The notes below the pieces were generated by a model, which was given only the letters and a program-made list of their open reading frames with translations, ran no database searches and had not been told where the DNA came from. The translations under genes and the position numbers were made by a program. Shown here one piece after another: positions 9,404-18,235 of a DNA stretch of 56,889 nt. Origin of the DNA: CAYONP01 sp964405335 (GTDB lineage Bacteria; Armatimonadota; UBA10988); assembly GCA_964405335.1 (NCBI GenBank), contig CAYONP010000030.1, positions 1 to 56,889 of the forward strand. Direction: 5' to 3'. Position 1 is the stretch's first letter, and every line of letters starts with the position of its first letter.

Positions 9404-9498
9404 GGTAGGGGCAGGTCTCAGACCTGCCCGCTGGTGTGTGGATCCGCTCTGGAAGCGGGTTCTCCGGCTTTCGGGCGGGTCTGAGACCCGCCCCTACC
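9404..9498. repeat. MITE-like element with GGTAGGGGC termini
   Basis: A 95-bp element starts GGTAGGGGCAGGTCTCAGAC and ends GTCTGAGACCCGCCCCTACC, so its ends are near-perfect inverted repeats. The left arm also folds on itself (GCAGGTCT/AGACCTGC). The outer nine bases equal those of the element at 276-433. It lies upstream of the zinc-ribbon gene cluster. Confidence 0.8.
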
Positions 9499-9517
9499 GC
9501 GCGTTCCATCACGCCCG

Positions 9518-9901
9518 ATGACCGACCGTGTCTTGGAGCGGGTCTTGGGTCTGCGTCGGTGCCGAAGCTGCGCGCGGTTGACCAGCGATCTGGGCGACTG
9601 CTACTGGTGCGCGGCGCCGCGCGAGGCGCAGCACAGCATCGACCTGGTGGTCGCCAAGCTGCTCTGCTTCGACGCCTTGGCCGCCGGCCTGGGCGCCTGC
9701 GCGGTGATGCTCACGGAGGTGCGGCAGGACGACGGTGTGTGGCTCTATCTGGCCTACTTCGCCACCATGGCGCTGTTGCTGTTCGGCCTGGTTCGGCCGG
9801 TGCGGCCGCCCGAGCCGCCGCCACCGCCGGCGCCGCTCGGCCGGCCGCAGCCGGGGCAGAGCCTGGTTGCCCCGCCATTCTGGCCGGTCTTGGAGGATTG
9901 A
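9518..9901 (+). CDS. Zinc-ribbon membrane protein
   Basis: This encodes 127 residues. The N-terminus carries two CxxC pairs (CRSC at about 15-18 and CYWC at about 28-31), forming a zinc ribbon. Two hydrophobic segments (about 45-65 and 74-92) could span the membrane, and a proline-rich tail follows. It is the first of three consecutive small genes with the same architecture (9518, 9903, 10266), which are probably co-transcribed with gaps of 1 and 33 bases. No catalytic function is visible; the ribbon may mediate protein contacts. Confidence 0.7.
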   Translation: MTDRVLERVLGLRRCRSCARLTSDLGDCYWCAAPREAQHSIDLVVAKLLCFDALAAGLGACAVMLTEVRQDDGVWLYLAYFATMALLLFGLVRPVRPPEPPPPPAPLGRPQPGQSLVAPPFWPVLED

Positions 9902-9902
9902 G

Positions 9903-10232
9903 ATGAAGACGGTGCGCTGCCCGCACTGCCAGCGGCCGACCAGCCGCCGCGGTCGCAACTGCTATCATTGCCTGCTGCCCTGGCGCCGCGGCACCGGCGC
10001 CGCCGGCCCGGTGCCGTTTGTCGCGCCGTTCGTGCTCGCCGGCTACCTGATTGCCGCCTTTGCCCAGCCGACGCAGCGGGCGCTGGCGCTGCGGCCCGAG
10101 TGGTGCACCGTCTGGGCGGCCGTCGGCGTCTGCGTCATCGGCGTCGCCTGCCTGCTCGGCGCCACGCTCCGCTGCGCCTATGCGCCGCACCCGCGCGAGC
10201 CGCAGATGGCCGCGGGACGGCGGATTGGGTAA
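9903..10232 (+). CDS. Zinc-ribbon membrane protein
   Basis: This encodes 109 residues from the ATG at 9903, one base after the previous stop. The first 23 residues hold CPHC and CYHC pairs separated by about 11 residues. Two hydrophobic helices follow (about 39-54 and 70-88). It is a likely paralogue of its neighbours, having the same ribbon and two-helix plan. Function is unknown. Confidence 0.65.
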   Translation: MKTVRCPHCQRPTSRRGRNCYHCLLPWRRGTGAAGPVPFVAPFVLAGYLIAAFAQPTQRALALRPEWCTVWAAVGVCVIGVACLLGATLRCAYAPHPREPQMAAGRRIG

Positions 10233-10265
10233 ACTCCCGGTGCTCACCGGTCGGGATGCAGAGGC

Positions 10266-10634
10266 ATGGCGCTGATTCGTTGCCCTCAGTGCAAGTTGCG
10301 CAGCAGCTCACGCTCGCCGCGCTGCTACCACTGCAATGCCGAACTCGAGCCCCACCGGCTGGCCAGCCTGGTGCTCATGTTCGGCTTCGCCGCCGGCATG
10401 GTGCTGCTCGCCGCGGCGGTCATCTCGGGCCTCGGGCCGCTCGCGCGGCTGGTCTTCGCGCTGCAGGAGATCGACGAGGTCGAGCGCGTCTGGCGCGTCG
10501 GCTTCGGCCTGGCGGCGATGCTGCTGATCGCGGTCATCCTCCGCATGTTGCTGCGCGAGGACCGCTCGGCCAACGTCGTCCCGCCGGTCAACGTGACCAC
10601 CGCCGACCGCCGGCGCGAGCGGGCGCAAGGCTGA
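10266..10634 (+). CDS. Zinc-ribbon membrane protein
   Basis: This encodes 122 residues from the ATG at 10266. The N-terminal ribbon is CPQC...CYHC (residues 6-23), followed by two membrane helices (about 35-55 and 80-97) and a basic tail. It is the third of the zinc-ribbon trio. The repeated architecture suggests local gene duplication followed by divergence. Function is unknown. Confidence 0.7.
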   Translation: MALIRCPQCKLRSSSRSPRCYHCNAELEPHRLASLVLMFGFAAGMVLLAAAVISGLGPLARLVFALQEIDEVERVWRVGFGLAAMLLIAVILRMLLREDRSANVVPPVNVTTADRRRERAQG

Positions 10635-10717
10635 CACGAGAAGTTCACCGGCCGGTAAGTGTCAAGCTGCCCCGCGCGGGGAACCGGTTGTGCCATCGCG
10701 GGGTCTCATCCCTCACG

Positions 10718-11107
10718 ATGATCACCATGGACGCCCTGGATCCGGCTTCGATCCGACCGCGCGGCGAACTGAGCGGTGCTCGGCTCGCCGGCCTCGACCT
10801 GCGCGGCGCCCGGCTCGCCGGCGCCTGCCTGATGGGCGCCGACCTCAGCCACAGCGACCTCTCCGGCGCCGATCTCTCGGGCGCCGACCTGTCGTATGCC
10901 AACCTGAGCGAGGCGCGCCTCCGCGGCACGCGGCTCGACGGGGCGACCGCCCGCTATGCCAAGCTGTTCAACGCCAACCTGGCCGAGGCCGACCTGACCG
11001 GCGCCGACCTGCACGGCGCCGACTGCTACCTGATTAACCTGCACGGCGCCAAGCTCGACGGCACCGACTTCACCGCCGCCGACATGAGCTTCGCCAACCT
11101 CGACTGA
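10718..11107 (+). CDS. Pentapeptide-repeat protein
   Basis: This encodes 129 residues from the ATG at 10718; an ATG at 10727 is also possible. From about residue 18 the sequence is a run of A(D/N/R)L-type pentapeptides (GADLS, GADLH, GARLA, NANLA and similar), about 20 units. That predicts a right-handed quadrilateral beta-helix. Such proteins act as scaffolds or DNA mimics; nothing here points to a target. No signal peptide is seen, so it is probably cytoplasmic. A gap of about 80 bases separates it from the zinc-ribbon genes. Confidence 0.85.
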   Translation: MITMDALDPASIRPRGELSGARLAGLDLRGARLAGACLMGADLSHSDLSGADLSGADLSYANLSEARLRGTRLDGATARYAKLFNANLAEADLTGADLHGADCYLINLHGAKLDGTDFTAADMSFANLD

Positions 11108-11116
11108 CCGGCCGGC

Positions 11117-12667
11117 TCAGAACTCCACCCAGTAGAGCCGAGCGCGCTCCAGCCGGAAGCGGAGCATGATCCCGCGATCGGTCGGCAGGCTCGTCTCGCC
11201 GCGCCAGCTCAGCACCGCCGCGGGCTGGTCGCCGACGACCGGGTCGCACTCCTCAAACCGCCGGCCCGGCAGCGGCGTGCCGTCGAGCTCGGCTGCCTCG
11301 ACAACGATGCTCCCGCCACGCGAGGTGACGGCATTGATCGTCGCCGCGGCGCCGGGCGGGACGAAGCCGACGGTGGCGAACTCGCCGCGCTCGTCGGCGG
11401 CGAGGGCGGTCAGGCGGCCGTGCGGCCAGCGCAGCAGGCCCGTGTGCCACCGCCACTGCCCGCGCGGGTACTTGTGCGGCACGTTGTAGCCCGTATAGGG
11501 CAGCACGAAGCTGCGGTCGGGCAGCTCGACCAGGTTCGGGCGGGCGAACACGCAGCCGCCGTCCCACTCGCCGAACGCCGGCGTGTCGAGAATCGGCCCG
11601 CCGGGCAGCCAGCTCCAGACCCGACCATCCTGGCTGCCCGCCAGCGCCACCGAGGTCGAATCGTCGAGGTTGTGCCAGATGGTCGGGAAGAGCAGCCGGC
11701 AGTCGGGCGCCGCGGGCAGCGTGGTGTAGCAGTTGGTGTAGAGCACGTCGGTCGGCAGGCCGTCGTTCGGCGGGGTGAGGATGGTGGTCGAGACGGGAAA
11801 AGCCGTGAAGTCGGTGCTCTCGGTGCGCCCGATGCTGCGCCGCCCGACGACATGCCAGGCCGCCCCGGCGGGCACGTCGCCGGCCCGCTCGCCGACCCAC
11901 CAGGCGCGGGTGAAGATGACGTAGCGGCTGAGCAGGCTGTCGTAACAGGCCACGATCTGCGTGTCGCTGTGCTCGACCACCAGCGGCTCGGGCAGGTTGT
12001 CCCAGCGGTAGCCGTCGGGCGAAGCGGCGCCCATGATGAAGTAGGCGTGGCCCGTGTCGTCACGCCAGGCGCGCGGCTCCCAGCGGCCGGGATGCGCCTC
12101 GCGCCAGGCGTCATAGGCCTCGCGCGACATCTCCTGGAGCTGGACCCATTTGTACCGCTCCGCCGCGGGCGCCGACGGATCGATGAAGACGGTGCCCTCG
12201 CCGAAGGGGATCAGATTGGTGCCCGCCCCATCGCGCTCGACCAGGCCGAGGTCGGGCCGCGTCCAGGTGATGCCGTCGGTCGATTCGAAGTAGCAGAACC
12301 CGCCCGGCTGTTCGCCCGCGGCGCTGCCCCAGGCGCGGTACCGGTCGCCCTCGCGGAGCAGCGTGGTGATCTGCACGCCGGTCGTCTCCCACGGCTGCTC
12401 GGCGGTCAGGATGGGGCCGACCCGTTCAGGCCGCTCGGCGACCAGGCGGATGCCCCTGGGCATATCGAAGGTGCGATAGACCGCCGCGCCGGGGGCTTCG
12501 TTGCCGCCGACCGTGACGTTCTCGCCGGCCGCGTTGAACCAGCCGTAGCCGCCGGGCCGGACGTAGTACCAGCTGACGAAGGCCAGGCGTCGGCCGGGCA
12601 AGGCATACGGCTCGCCCGACTCACGCGGCGCGGCGGCGAGCAGCAGGCAGGCCAGGATCGGGCTCAT
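11117..12667 (-). CDS. Secreted beta-propeller glycosidase-like protein
   Basis: This encodes 516 residues with a short signal peptide (MSPILACLLLAAAP). The body has the repeated blade pattern of five-bladed propellers of the GH32/43/sialidase type, for example FESTDGITWTRPDLGLV, AASPDGYRWDNLPEP and GSQDGRVWSWLPGG. Planctomycetes and relatives encode many such exported proteins, and they likely act on glycans. I cannot confirm an Asp/Glu catalytic set, so it could be a binding protein instead. It is convergent with the pentapeptide gene (9 bases between stops). Confidence 0.6.
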   Translation of the reverse strand: MSPILACLLLAAAPRESGEPYALPGRRLAFVSWYYVRPGGYGWFNAAGENVTVGGNEAPGAAVYRTFDMPRGIRLVAERPERVGPILTAEQPWETTGVQITTLLREGDRYRAWGSAAGEQPGGFCYFESTDGITWTRPDLGLVERDGAGTNLIPFGEGTVFIDPSAPAAERYKWVQLQEMSREAYDAWREAHPGRWEPRAWRDDTGHAYFIMGAASPDGYRWDNLPEPLVVEHSDTQIVACYDSLLSRYVIFTRAWWVGERAGDVPAGAAWHVVGRRSIGRTESTDFTAFPVSTTILTPPNDGLPTDVLYTNCYTTLPAAPDCRLLFPTIWHNLDDSTSVALAGSQDGRVWSWLPGGPILDTPAFGEWDGGCVFARPNLVELPDRSFVLPYTGYNVPHKYPRGQWRWHTGLLRWPHGRLTALAADERGEFATVGFVPPGAAATINAVTSRGGSIVVEAAELDGTPLPGRRFEECDPVVGDQPAAVLSWRGETSLPTDRGIMLRFRLERARLYWVEF

Positions 12668-12688
12668 GGCGGTTCCCCGCCCGATCGT

Positions 12689-13171
12689 TCAGGCCGCGCT
12701 GGCGGAGACCTCCCGTGCCGTGCCGCTCCAGGCCACCTCGGCCCGGGGCCGGCGGCGGCCCTGGGCGCCGTGCCAGGCGCGCTCGGCGCCGGCGATCAGC
12801 TCGGTCGCGGCGGCCAGGTAGGCCGTCGGCCCGGCGGTCAGGCTGGCGGTGCGCAGGCGCAGGGTCAGCGCCCAGCGCAGCGTCTCTTCGGACGAGGCCC
12901 AGGCCGGCGGATCGTCGGGCCGCGCCGACTCCGCCGCGGCGGCGGCGGCGGCCAGCCAGCCGCGCAGTTCGTCGGCCGAGCCGGCGAAGTAGGCGAGGGC
13001 ATCGCGCAGGCTGTGGCAGTGGTCGCGCACCTCGTCGGCCACATCCAGTTCGCTCAGGCGCGGCCAGTCGCCGGCCTGCGCCGGTGCCGGGTTCGTATCG
13101 CGGAAGAAGCGCGCTACCGCGTGACACCAACTTGAAGCCGCGGAGCCACTCTCTGTCCCTGGAAAGCTCAT
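12689..13171 (-). CDS. Hypothetical protein
   Basis: This encodes 160 residues from the ATG at 13171, chosen because GAGGGGTG lies just upstream. It is helical and alanine-rich, with no signal peptide or known motif. It lies between the M14 peptidase and propeller genes on the same strand, 21 bases upstream of the latter. The reading frame extends upstream across the peptidase gene, but that extension is antisense-like composition and not credible coding. Function is unknown, and other frames through this region are also open because of the high GC. Confidence 0.5.
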   Translation of the reverse strand: MSFPGTESGSAASSWCHAVARFFRDTNPAPAQAGDWPRLSELDVADEVRDHCHSLRDALAYFAGSADELRGWLAAAAAAAESARPDDPPAWASSEETLRWALTLRLRTASLTAGPTAYLAAATELIAGAERAWHGAQGRRRPRAEVAWSGTAREVSASAA

Positions 13172-13250
13172 CGGTTCACCCCTCGAAGCACGAGGTGAGT
13201 ATCGCCCGCCGGCGAGATCGGCGTATGGGGCATTCCCTGATGTTGTCGGT

Positions 13251-14408
13251 TCAATCCCCCAGCCAGCCACGGATCGCCGCGGCGAGGTCGCGACCGAACG
13301 CCCGCGCCGATTCGGGCGTGACGGTCGCCTCGCGCACCGTCGCATACGGAATCTCGATCGTCGTCGCCAGACGCGTGCCGGGCAGGCCGGCGGCCCAGCG
13401 GCAGAAGCTGGTCCCGGCACCGAAGTTGTCGGCCGTGTTCCAGGCCTCGCCAAAGGCCAGGAAGTCGCCCGGCGCGAACGGCAGCGGCCCGCGCTGCAGC
13501 TCGGCCAGCCGCGCGGCAAAGCGGCGCTGCCGGCTGGCCATCTCGGGCAACGGCGAGCCGACCAGGTAGATCTGCTCGTTCCACGGCCCGCGGATGTAGG
13601 GGCAGTGGAGATCGAGCGCGACATCGAACCCCGGTCCGGCCCAGCCGGGCGCCTGCTCGCGCAGCGCCGCCGTCTCGGCATAGAGGCTCTCGCCTTCATA
13701 ATCGCGGTTGTGGTCGCGCGGGCGGCGGTTCTTGCCCTGATCACCGGCTTCGACGCCGTCGCTGTCGACGAACGGCACGACCCAGGCGGCGACCCGCTCG
13801 CGGCACCAGGCGCCCAGCTCGTCGTCGGCCAGCATCGCCGCGAGCAGGCCCTCGAGCGCGAAGCTGGCCATCGTCTCGCAGCAGTGGTGCCGCGCGGTGA
13901 CCAGCAGCCGGTAGCGCGGTTCTCGGTCCAGACAACCAACCCGCAGCAAGGGCACCTCGCGCCCGTCGCGGCTGCGACAGAGCACCTCACGGCGTAGCGC
14001 GGGGTGATTGGCATGGCCGGCCAGGACGCGCTCCAGGTCGGCGGCGACATAGGGGATGGTCATGCCCAGCCGGACCTCGTCGACGCCCTCGGGCACGGTC
14101 AGGCGGAATGAACGTCCGTCGACCGCCTCACGGCCGAGCCAGTCCCAGGTCGCGCCTCCGTCGTAGCTGACCGCCGGACCGCGCGTGCCGATCACGTCGC
14201 TGCCGGCAAAGCGCACGCGCACCGTCCGCCCGGCGGCGCCACGGAGGCGGACGCACCAGTAGAACCAGTCGCCGGCGGTGTCGCGCAGATCCTGCCGGAC
14301 GAGCACCTCGTCGCCGTCAATCGCTTCGACGATGATGTTGCCGCCGGCGAAGTCGGCGTCGACCTGCAGCTCGCCGGCGGCCAACAAGACCAGGAGGGGA
14401 ACACTCAC
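13251..14408 (-). CDS. M14-family zinc carboxypeptidase-like protein
   Basis: This encodes 385 residues from a GTG at 14408 with GGAG upstream. An N-terminal beta-sandwich (about 12-115) precedes the peptidase domain, an arrangement seen in cytosolic-carboxypeptidase-like members. Metal ligands are visible as HxxE (His175, Glu178, in ARHHCCET) and His269 (ALDLHCPY). The substrate-binding Asn234-Arg235 pair is in DHNRDYEG, and the catalytic-base candidate is Glu352 in IEIPY. All expected residues are present, so the enzyme should be active. It would remove C-terminal residues from peptides. A short hydrophobic start may be a weak signal peptide. Confidence 0.8.
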   Translation of the reverse strand: MSVPLLVLLAAGELQVDADFAGGNIIVEAIDGDEVLVRQDLRDTAGDWFYWCVRLRGAAGRTVRVRFAGSDVIGTRGPAVSYDGGATWDWLGREAVDGRSFRLTVPEGVDEVRLGMTIPYVAADLERVLAGHANHPALRREVLCRSRDGREVPLLRVGCLDREPRYRLLVTARHHCCETMASFALEGLLAAMLADDELGAWCRERVAAWVVPFVDSDGVEAGDQGKNRRPRDHNRDYEGESLYAETAALREQAPGWAGPGFDVALDLHCPYIRGPWNEQIYLVGSPLPEMASRQRRFAARLAELQRGPLPFAPGDFLAFGEAWNTADNFGAGTSFCRWAAGLPGTRLATTIEIPYATVREATVTPESARAFGRDLAAAIRGWLGD

Positions 14409-14542
14409 ATTCGGCTCCGACCGGTTGATTGGCCGCGCGCAAAGTCATCCTTGCCGCGCCTGCGCTACGGCTGCAACCTGGTTGCGACAGGTGGGTTTTG
14501 GTCAGGACCAAGTGCCGGGCCCGCCGGATGGGAGTCGGGTCG

Positions 14543-16720
14543 ATGCTGCGTACAGGTCGCCGGCGGTGGGCAGATTGGGTCGCGTGTGCCTCCTACTTGC
14601 TGCTCTCTGTGCTCCTCCTCGCCGTCACCGTCGCCGGCTGCGGCGACGGTGACAATGGCGCGGCGGGCGGCGGTGGTGGGGGTGGCGGCGGGGGTGGCAA
14701 CGGCGTGACCGTCGACGAGACGGATCGTGACGCGTCGGTTGCTGCGATCGAGGACCGCTTCGGCGAGATTGTCGGCGAGGCGTTCGGCCGCTCGTTGGTC
14801 GATCTCCAGGACGCCGACGTGCGTCTCGGGATGATGCAGGCGATGGCCGAGCACCTCGAGGCCGATCCGCTGCTGACCGCGGTGACGGTCGACGAGGTCG
14901 GCCAGACGGTCGGCGCCATCTACCTCGACGGCACGTCGCTCAGTGTGCTGTTCAACCGTTTGGGCGAGTTCCCACCGGAAGACGACGAGCCCGCGCCGCG
15001 GCGTACGCGCGCGATTGACGGCGCGCCGGGCGGGCCCGACGCCTGGGTAGTCCGCAACCTGGGTAGCTTCTATCCCGGCGGCGACGACGAGGCGATCGAG
15101 GCGATGCTGGACGAGGCCGGCTACAACGCGCGGCGGCTGCCCGGCACGCTGCCCGAGCTGCTGGCCATGCCCGATCTGTCGGTGCTCTACTGGGAGTCGC
15201 ACGGCGGCTCGGTGCCGGCGCCAATCCCCGGCACCAATCCGCTGCAGACCAAGCTGGTCTACGGCATCTGGACCGGCACGGTGGTCGATCGACAGGCGGC
15301 CGAGTTTGCCACCTACGGCGCCATGGCGCGCAACGAGCAGAAGCTGGCCTACATGGTCGGCCACAGCGACAAGGGCGCCGACGGCAAGCCGACCGTTGAG
15401 ACCCGCTGGGGCATTCTGCCCAACTTCGTCACCGACCACTTCAAGTTCGACGACAACGCGCTGTTCGTCAACGACTGCTGCTTCGGCAGCCACCCCGACG
15501 TGACGGCCTTCCCAGTGGCCGCCTTCGCCGCCGGGCTGAGCGTCTACGCCGGCTGGGACAACCCCTCGAACAACAACGACCAGTCGCTCTTCTTCTTCGA
15601 CCGCTGCCTCGGCGCCAACGAGTTCCGGCCGACGGCGCGGGCGCACCGGCCGTTCGGGTGGCAGGAAGTCTACGCCAAGATGGCCGAACTCGAGCTGAAC
15701 CTCAGCCCGGCCGGCGGCTGTCATCCGCTGGCGGCGATCTTCGGCCACAAGTGCCTCGAGGCGACGCTGCGGTTCAGCACCAATCCGACCCAGAGCGATC
15801 ATCTCAAGGTGCTGCGGCCGAGCATTCGGCAGATGGTCGTCCTCGGCGATGCGGGCGGCGCGGCCGAGGAGGATCTGCAGCTCTTCGGTGATTTCGGCCA
15901 CGACCCGCGGACCATCGCCAGCTATGACGGCAAGGTCGAGGTCGGCGACACCGAGCTGATCGTCACCGACTGGCGGCCCGACCGGATCACCTGCGACCTG
16001 CCGAACGTGGGGCCCGGCTCGGCCGGGCTGGTCACCGTCACGGTCAACGACATCGAGAGCAATCCCGTCACGCTGACCGAATGGACCGGCACGATGCGGT
16101 TCCTGCACCGGCCGGGCGTGGGCAACCTGGTGGCCATCGCCAATGTCGACGTCCGCTTCCGGGCCGACCTGCACCAGTACCGCGAGCGGCTCGACGGGGC
16201 GATCCTCGACCAGCAGCAGAGATACTACGGCGTGCCCGACCCGGAGGTCGGCCGAATCGGCGCCAGCGGTAGCTTCAGCGACGGCGGAGCCTCGCAGACC
16301 TGGAGCGGAAACAACCCGCTGCTGCTGCCGGCGCGGCAGTTGGTCGACCAGTACATCCTCGGGGCGGGCGGCGGCGTGGCGCCGGTGGCGTCGCGCCAGA
16401 TCGCGGCGCAGACGGCGGTGGTGGCCGGCGAACTCGACGGCGGTGACGATCAGGCCGAGCTCTGCCTGTACGTCAACGGCCAGTTCACGATCACCATCCA
16501 GCCCGGCGGCATCTCGAGCCCGGGCGCACTGATTCTGCCCGTGGTGCAGCCGCTGGTCGACCGCTTCCAGGGCCTCGCCGGCTGCGTCGAGCTGACGCTC
16601 CGCGACGACTTCGTCATCCCCGGCGGCGAGCGCACGCGGAATGACGGGCTGACCACCTGGGAGCTGCGCTGGAGCGACCTGCTGCCGCGCTTCGCGCCGA
16701 ACGACGACCTGCCGACCTGA
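14543..16720 (+). CDS. Lipoprotein with caspase-like (clan CD) domain and IPT/TIG-like domain
   Basis: This encodes 725 residues from the ATG at 14543 (GGGAG eight bases upstream); the ATG at 14528 is an alternative. A hydrophobic segment ends in a lipobox-like VAGC followed by a long glycine tract (GC-rich run near 14662-14702). A caspase/gingipain-like pair is visible: His220 in WESHGG and Cys312/Cys313 in FVNDCCFGS. These match the H-G and D-x-C signatures of clan CD peptidases. An IPT/TIG-like beta domain (about 440-520) follows, and the C-terminal third is unassigned. It is likely anchored to a membrane facing the periplasm. Activity is inferred only. A similar architecture is encoded at 44973-46697. 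Confidence 0.6.
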   Translation: MLRTGRRRWADWVACASYLLLSVLLLAVTVAGCGDGDNGAAGGGGGGGGGGGNGVTVDETDRDASVAAIEDRFGEIVGEAFGRSLVDLQDADVRLGMMQAMAEHLEADPLLTAVTVDEVGQTVGAIYLDGTSLSVLFNRLGEFPPEDDEPAPRRTRAIDGAPGGPDAWVVRNLGSFYPGGDDEAIEAMLDEAGYNARRLPGTLPELLAMPDLSVLYWESHGGSVPAPIPGTNPLQTKLVYGIWTGTVVDRQAAEFATYGAMARNEQKLAYMVGHSDKGADGKPTVETRWGILPNFVTDHFKFDDNALFVNDCCFGSHPDVTAFPVAAFAAGLSVYAGWDNPSNNNDQSLFFFDRCLGANEFRPTARAHRPFGWQEVYAKMAELELNLSPAGGCHPLAAIFGHKCLEATLRFSTNPTQSDHLKVLRPSIRQMVVLGDAGGAAEEDLQLFGDFGHDPRTIASYDGKVEVGDTELIVTDWRPDRITCDLPNVGPGSAGLVTVTVNDIESNPVTLTEWTGTMRFLHRPGVGNLVAIANVDVRFRADLHQYRERLDGAILDQQQRYYGVPDPEVGRIGASGSFSDGGASQTWSGNNPLLLPARQLVDQYILGAGGGVAPVASRQIAAQTAVVAGELDGGDDQAELCLYVNGQFTITIQPGGISSPGALILPVVQPLVDRFQGLAGCVELTLRDDFVIPGGERTRNDGLTTWELRWSDLLPRFAPNDDLPT

Positions 16721-16726
16721 GCGGGT

Positions 16727-18040
16727 TCACGGCCACCGCTCGGCCAGGTAGAGCCCGACCTCGCTGATCGCCGGCGGCGCCAGCGCGGCGGTGACGGTCA
16801 GGCGCACGCGCGTGGCCGTCACGCGCGCGAAGCGGTCGAGCTTCTTGTGACCGATGGTGGTGCCGTCGACGATCGTCCGCCAGCCGTCGCCGTCGGACAC
16901 TTCGAGCCGATAGCCCTCGACCGGCTGGCCGAGCGCAATCTGCTCCTGCAGCCGCGAGACGTTGAAGGTCACCGGCGCGTCGAACTCGAGGGTGACCTGC
17001 CACGCCTCGCCGGCGGCCGGCTGCCAGGCGGTGTCGAGCTCGCCGTCGGTCACCGCCGGCGCGGTCGGTGTGGCGCGGCGGGCCAGGTCGTCGGCGAAGA
17101 TCGCGTCGAGCGCGGCGCGGAACTCGCGCAGCCGGGCCACGTCCGGGTCGGCAAACCGCCCGCGGCGGTCGGGCGGCACGTTGAGCAGCAGCACGCTGTT
17201 CCGGCCGACGCTGGCGAAGTAGATGTCGAGCAACTGCTCGAGTGACTTGACCTGCTCGTCCTGCGCGGCGTGGTAGAACCAGCCGGGCCGGATGCTGACA
17301 TCGCACTCGGCGGGGTACCAGACCCACTCGTCGCCGCGCTGCTGCAGGCTCCATTCGGTCTCGCGGGCGACGCCCGACTCGTTGCCCACCCAGCGCACAT
17401 CGGGCCCGCAGATGGCGATCAGCGCCTGCGGCCGCAGCTCGCGAATCAGGGCATAGTAGCTGCCCCAGTCATACTCCTGCCGCTTGCCGTTCGGCCCCTC
17501 GCCGTTGGCGCCGTCGAACCAGACCTCAAACGGGTCGGCATAGCCGGTCAGCAGCTCGCGGAGCTGGTTGCGGAAGTGCTCGTTGTAGGCCGGCGAGTCG
17601 CCATACATCGGCGCGTTGCGGTCCCACGGCGAGAGGTAGAAGCCGAACCGGATGCCCGCCGCCGTGCAGGCGTCGCTGAACTCACGCACCACGTCGCCCC
17701 GACCCTCGCGCCACGGGCTGCTCGCCACCGAGTGAGCGGTATAGGCCGAGGGCCAGAGGCAGAAGCCGTCGTGGTGTTTGGCGGTCAGGATGATCCCCCC
17801 AAACCCCGCCTCGCGAGCGACCTGGGCCCATTGGGCGCAGTCGAGGTCGGTGGGGTTGAACAGGCTCGGATCCTCGTTCCCCTCGCCCCACTCGCGGTCG
17901 GTGAACGTGTTGACGCCGAAGTGGACGAACAGGATCATCTCCATCCGCTGCCAGGCAAGCTGCTCGGCCGACGGCCGGACGGCGAGCCGCGGGTCCGGCT
18001 GGGCGGCGGTGAGGGTGAGGGCGATGAGGGGGATGGGCAT
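16727..18040 (-). CDS. Alpha-L-fucosidase (GH29)
   Basis: This encodes 437 residues from the ATG at 18040 (GGAG upstream), with a short N-terminal signal sequence. GH29 hallmarks are clear: HFGVNTFTDREWGEG, ILTAKHHDGFCLWPS, GFYLSPWDRN, and FEVWFDGANGEG with the nucleophile Asp176. The last about 110 residues form a beta-sandwich resembling an F5/8 C-type carbohydrate-binding domain. The enzyme would release terminal L-fucose from exported or environmental glycans. It is convergent with the caspase-like lipoprotein gene (6 bases apart). Confidence 0.92.
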   Translation of the reverse strand: MPIPLIALTLTAAQPDPRLAVRPSAEQLAWQRMEMILFVHFGVNTFTDREWGEGNEDPSLFNPTDLDCAQWAQVAREAGFGGIILTAKHHDGFCLWPSAYTAHSVASSPWREGRGDVVREFSDACTAAGIRFGFYLSPWDRNAPMYGDSPAYNEHFRNQLRELLTGYADPFEVWFDGANGEGPNGKRQEYDWGSYYALIRELRPQALIAICGPDVRWVGNESGVARETEWSLQQRGDEWVWYPAECDVSIRPGWFYHAAQDEQVKSLEQLLDIYFASVGRNSVLLLNVPPDRRGRFADPDVARLREFRAALDAIFADDLARRATPTAPAVTDGELDTAWQPAAGEAWQVTLEFDAPVTFNVSRLQEQIALGQPVEGYRLEVSDGDGWRTIVDGTTIGHKKLDRFARVTATRVRLTVTAALAPPAISEVGLYLAERWP

Positions 18041-18235
18041 GGCGTGCTCCGTGTGCGTTGATCGCGATTTACGGCGCGATCCCTCTCAGCACCGCAGCGT
18101 TCTGCACGCTCCCGGATTGGCGGACAGTGTGCCAACATCCTTCTCGCTGCTTGCCGGTTGACGGTGACCAGCCCGCGGCCTAGAATGCGCGCTGGTAATG
18201 CTGACACTCACCCGAGCGTCACCGGAGACCTATGC

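Noticed and set aside
14465..16174. 569-codon minus-strand frame opposite the caspase-like lipoprotein gene
   Set aside because: Repetitive antisense composition without start context or domains; the plus-strand product has a lipobox and His/Cys motifs.
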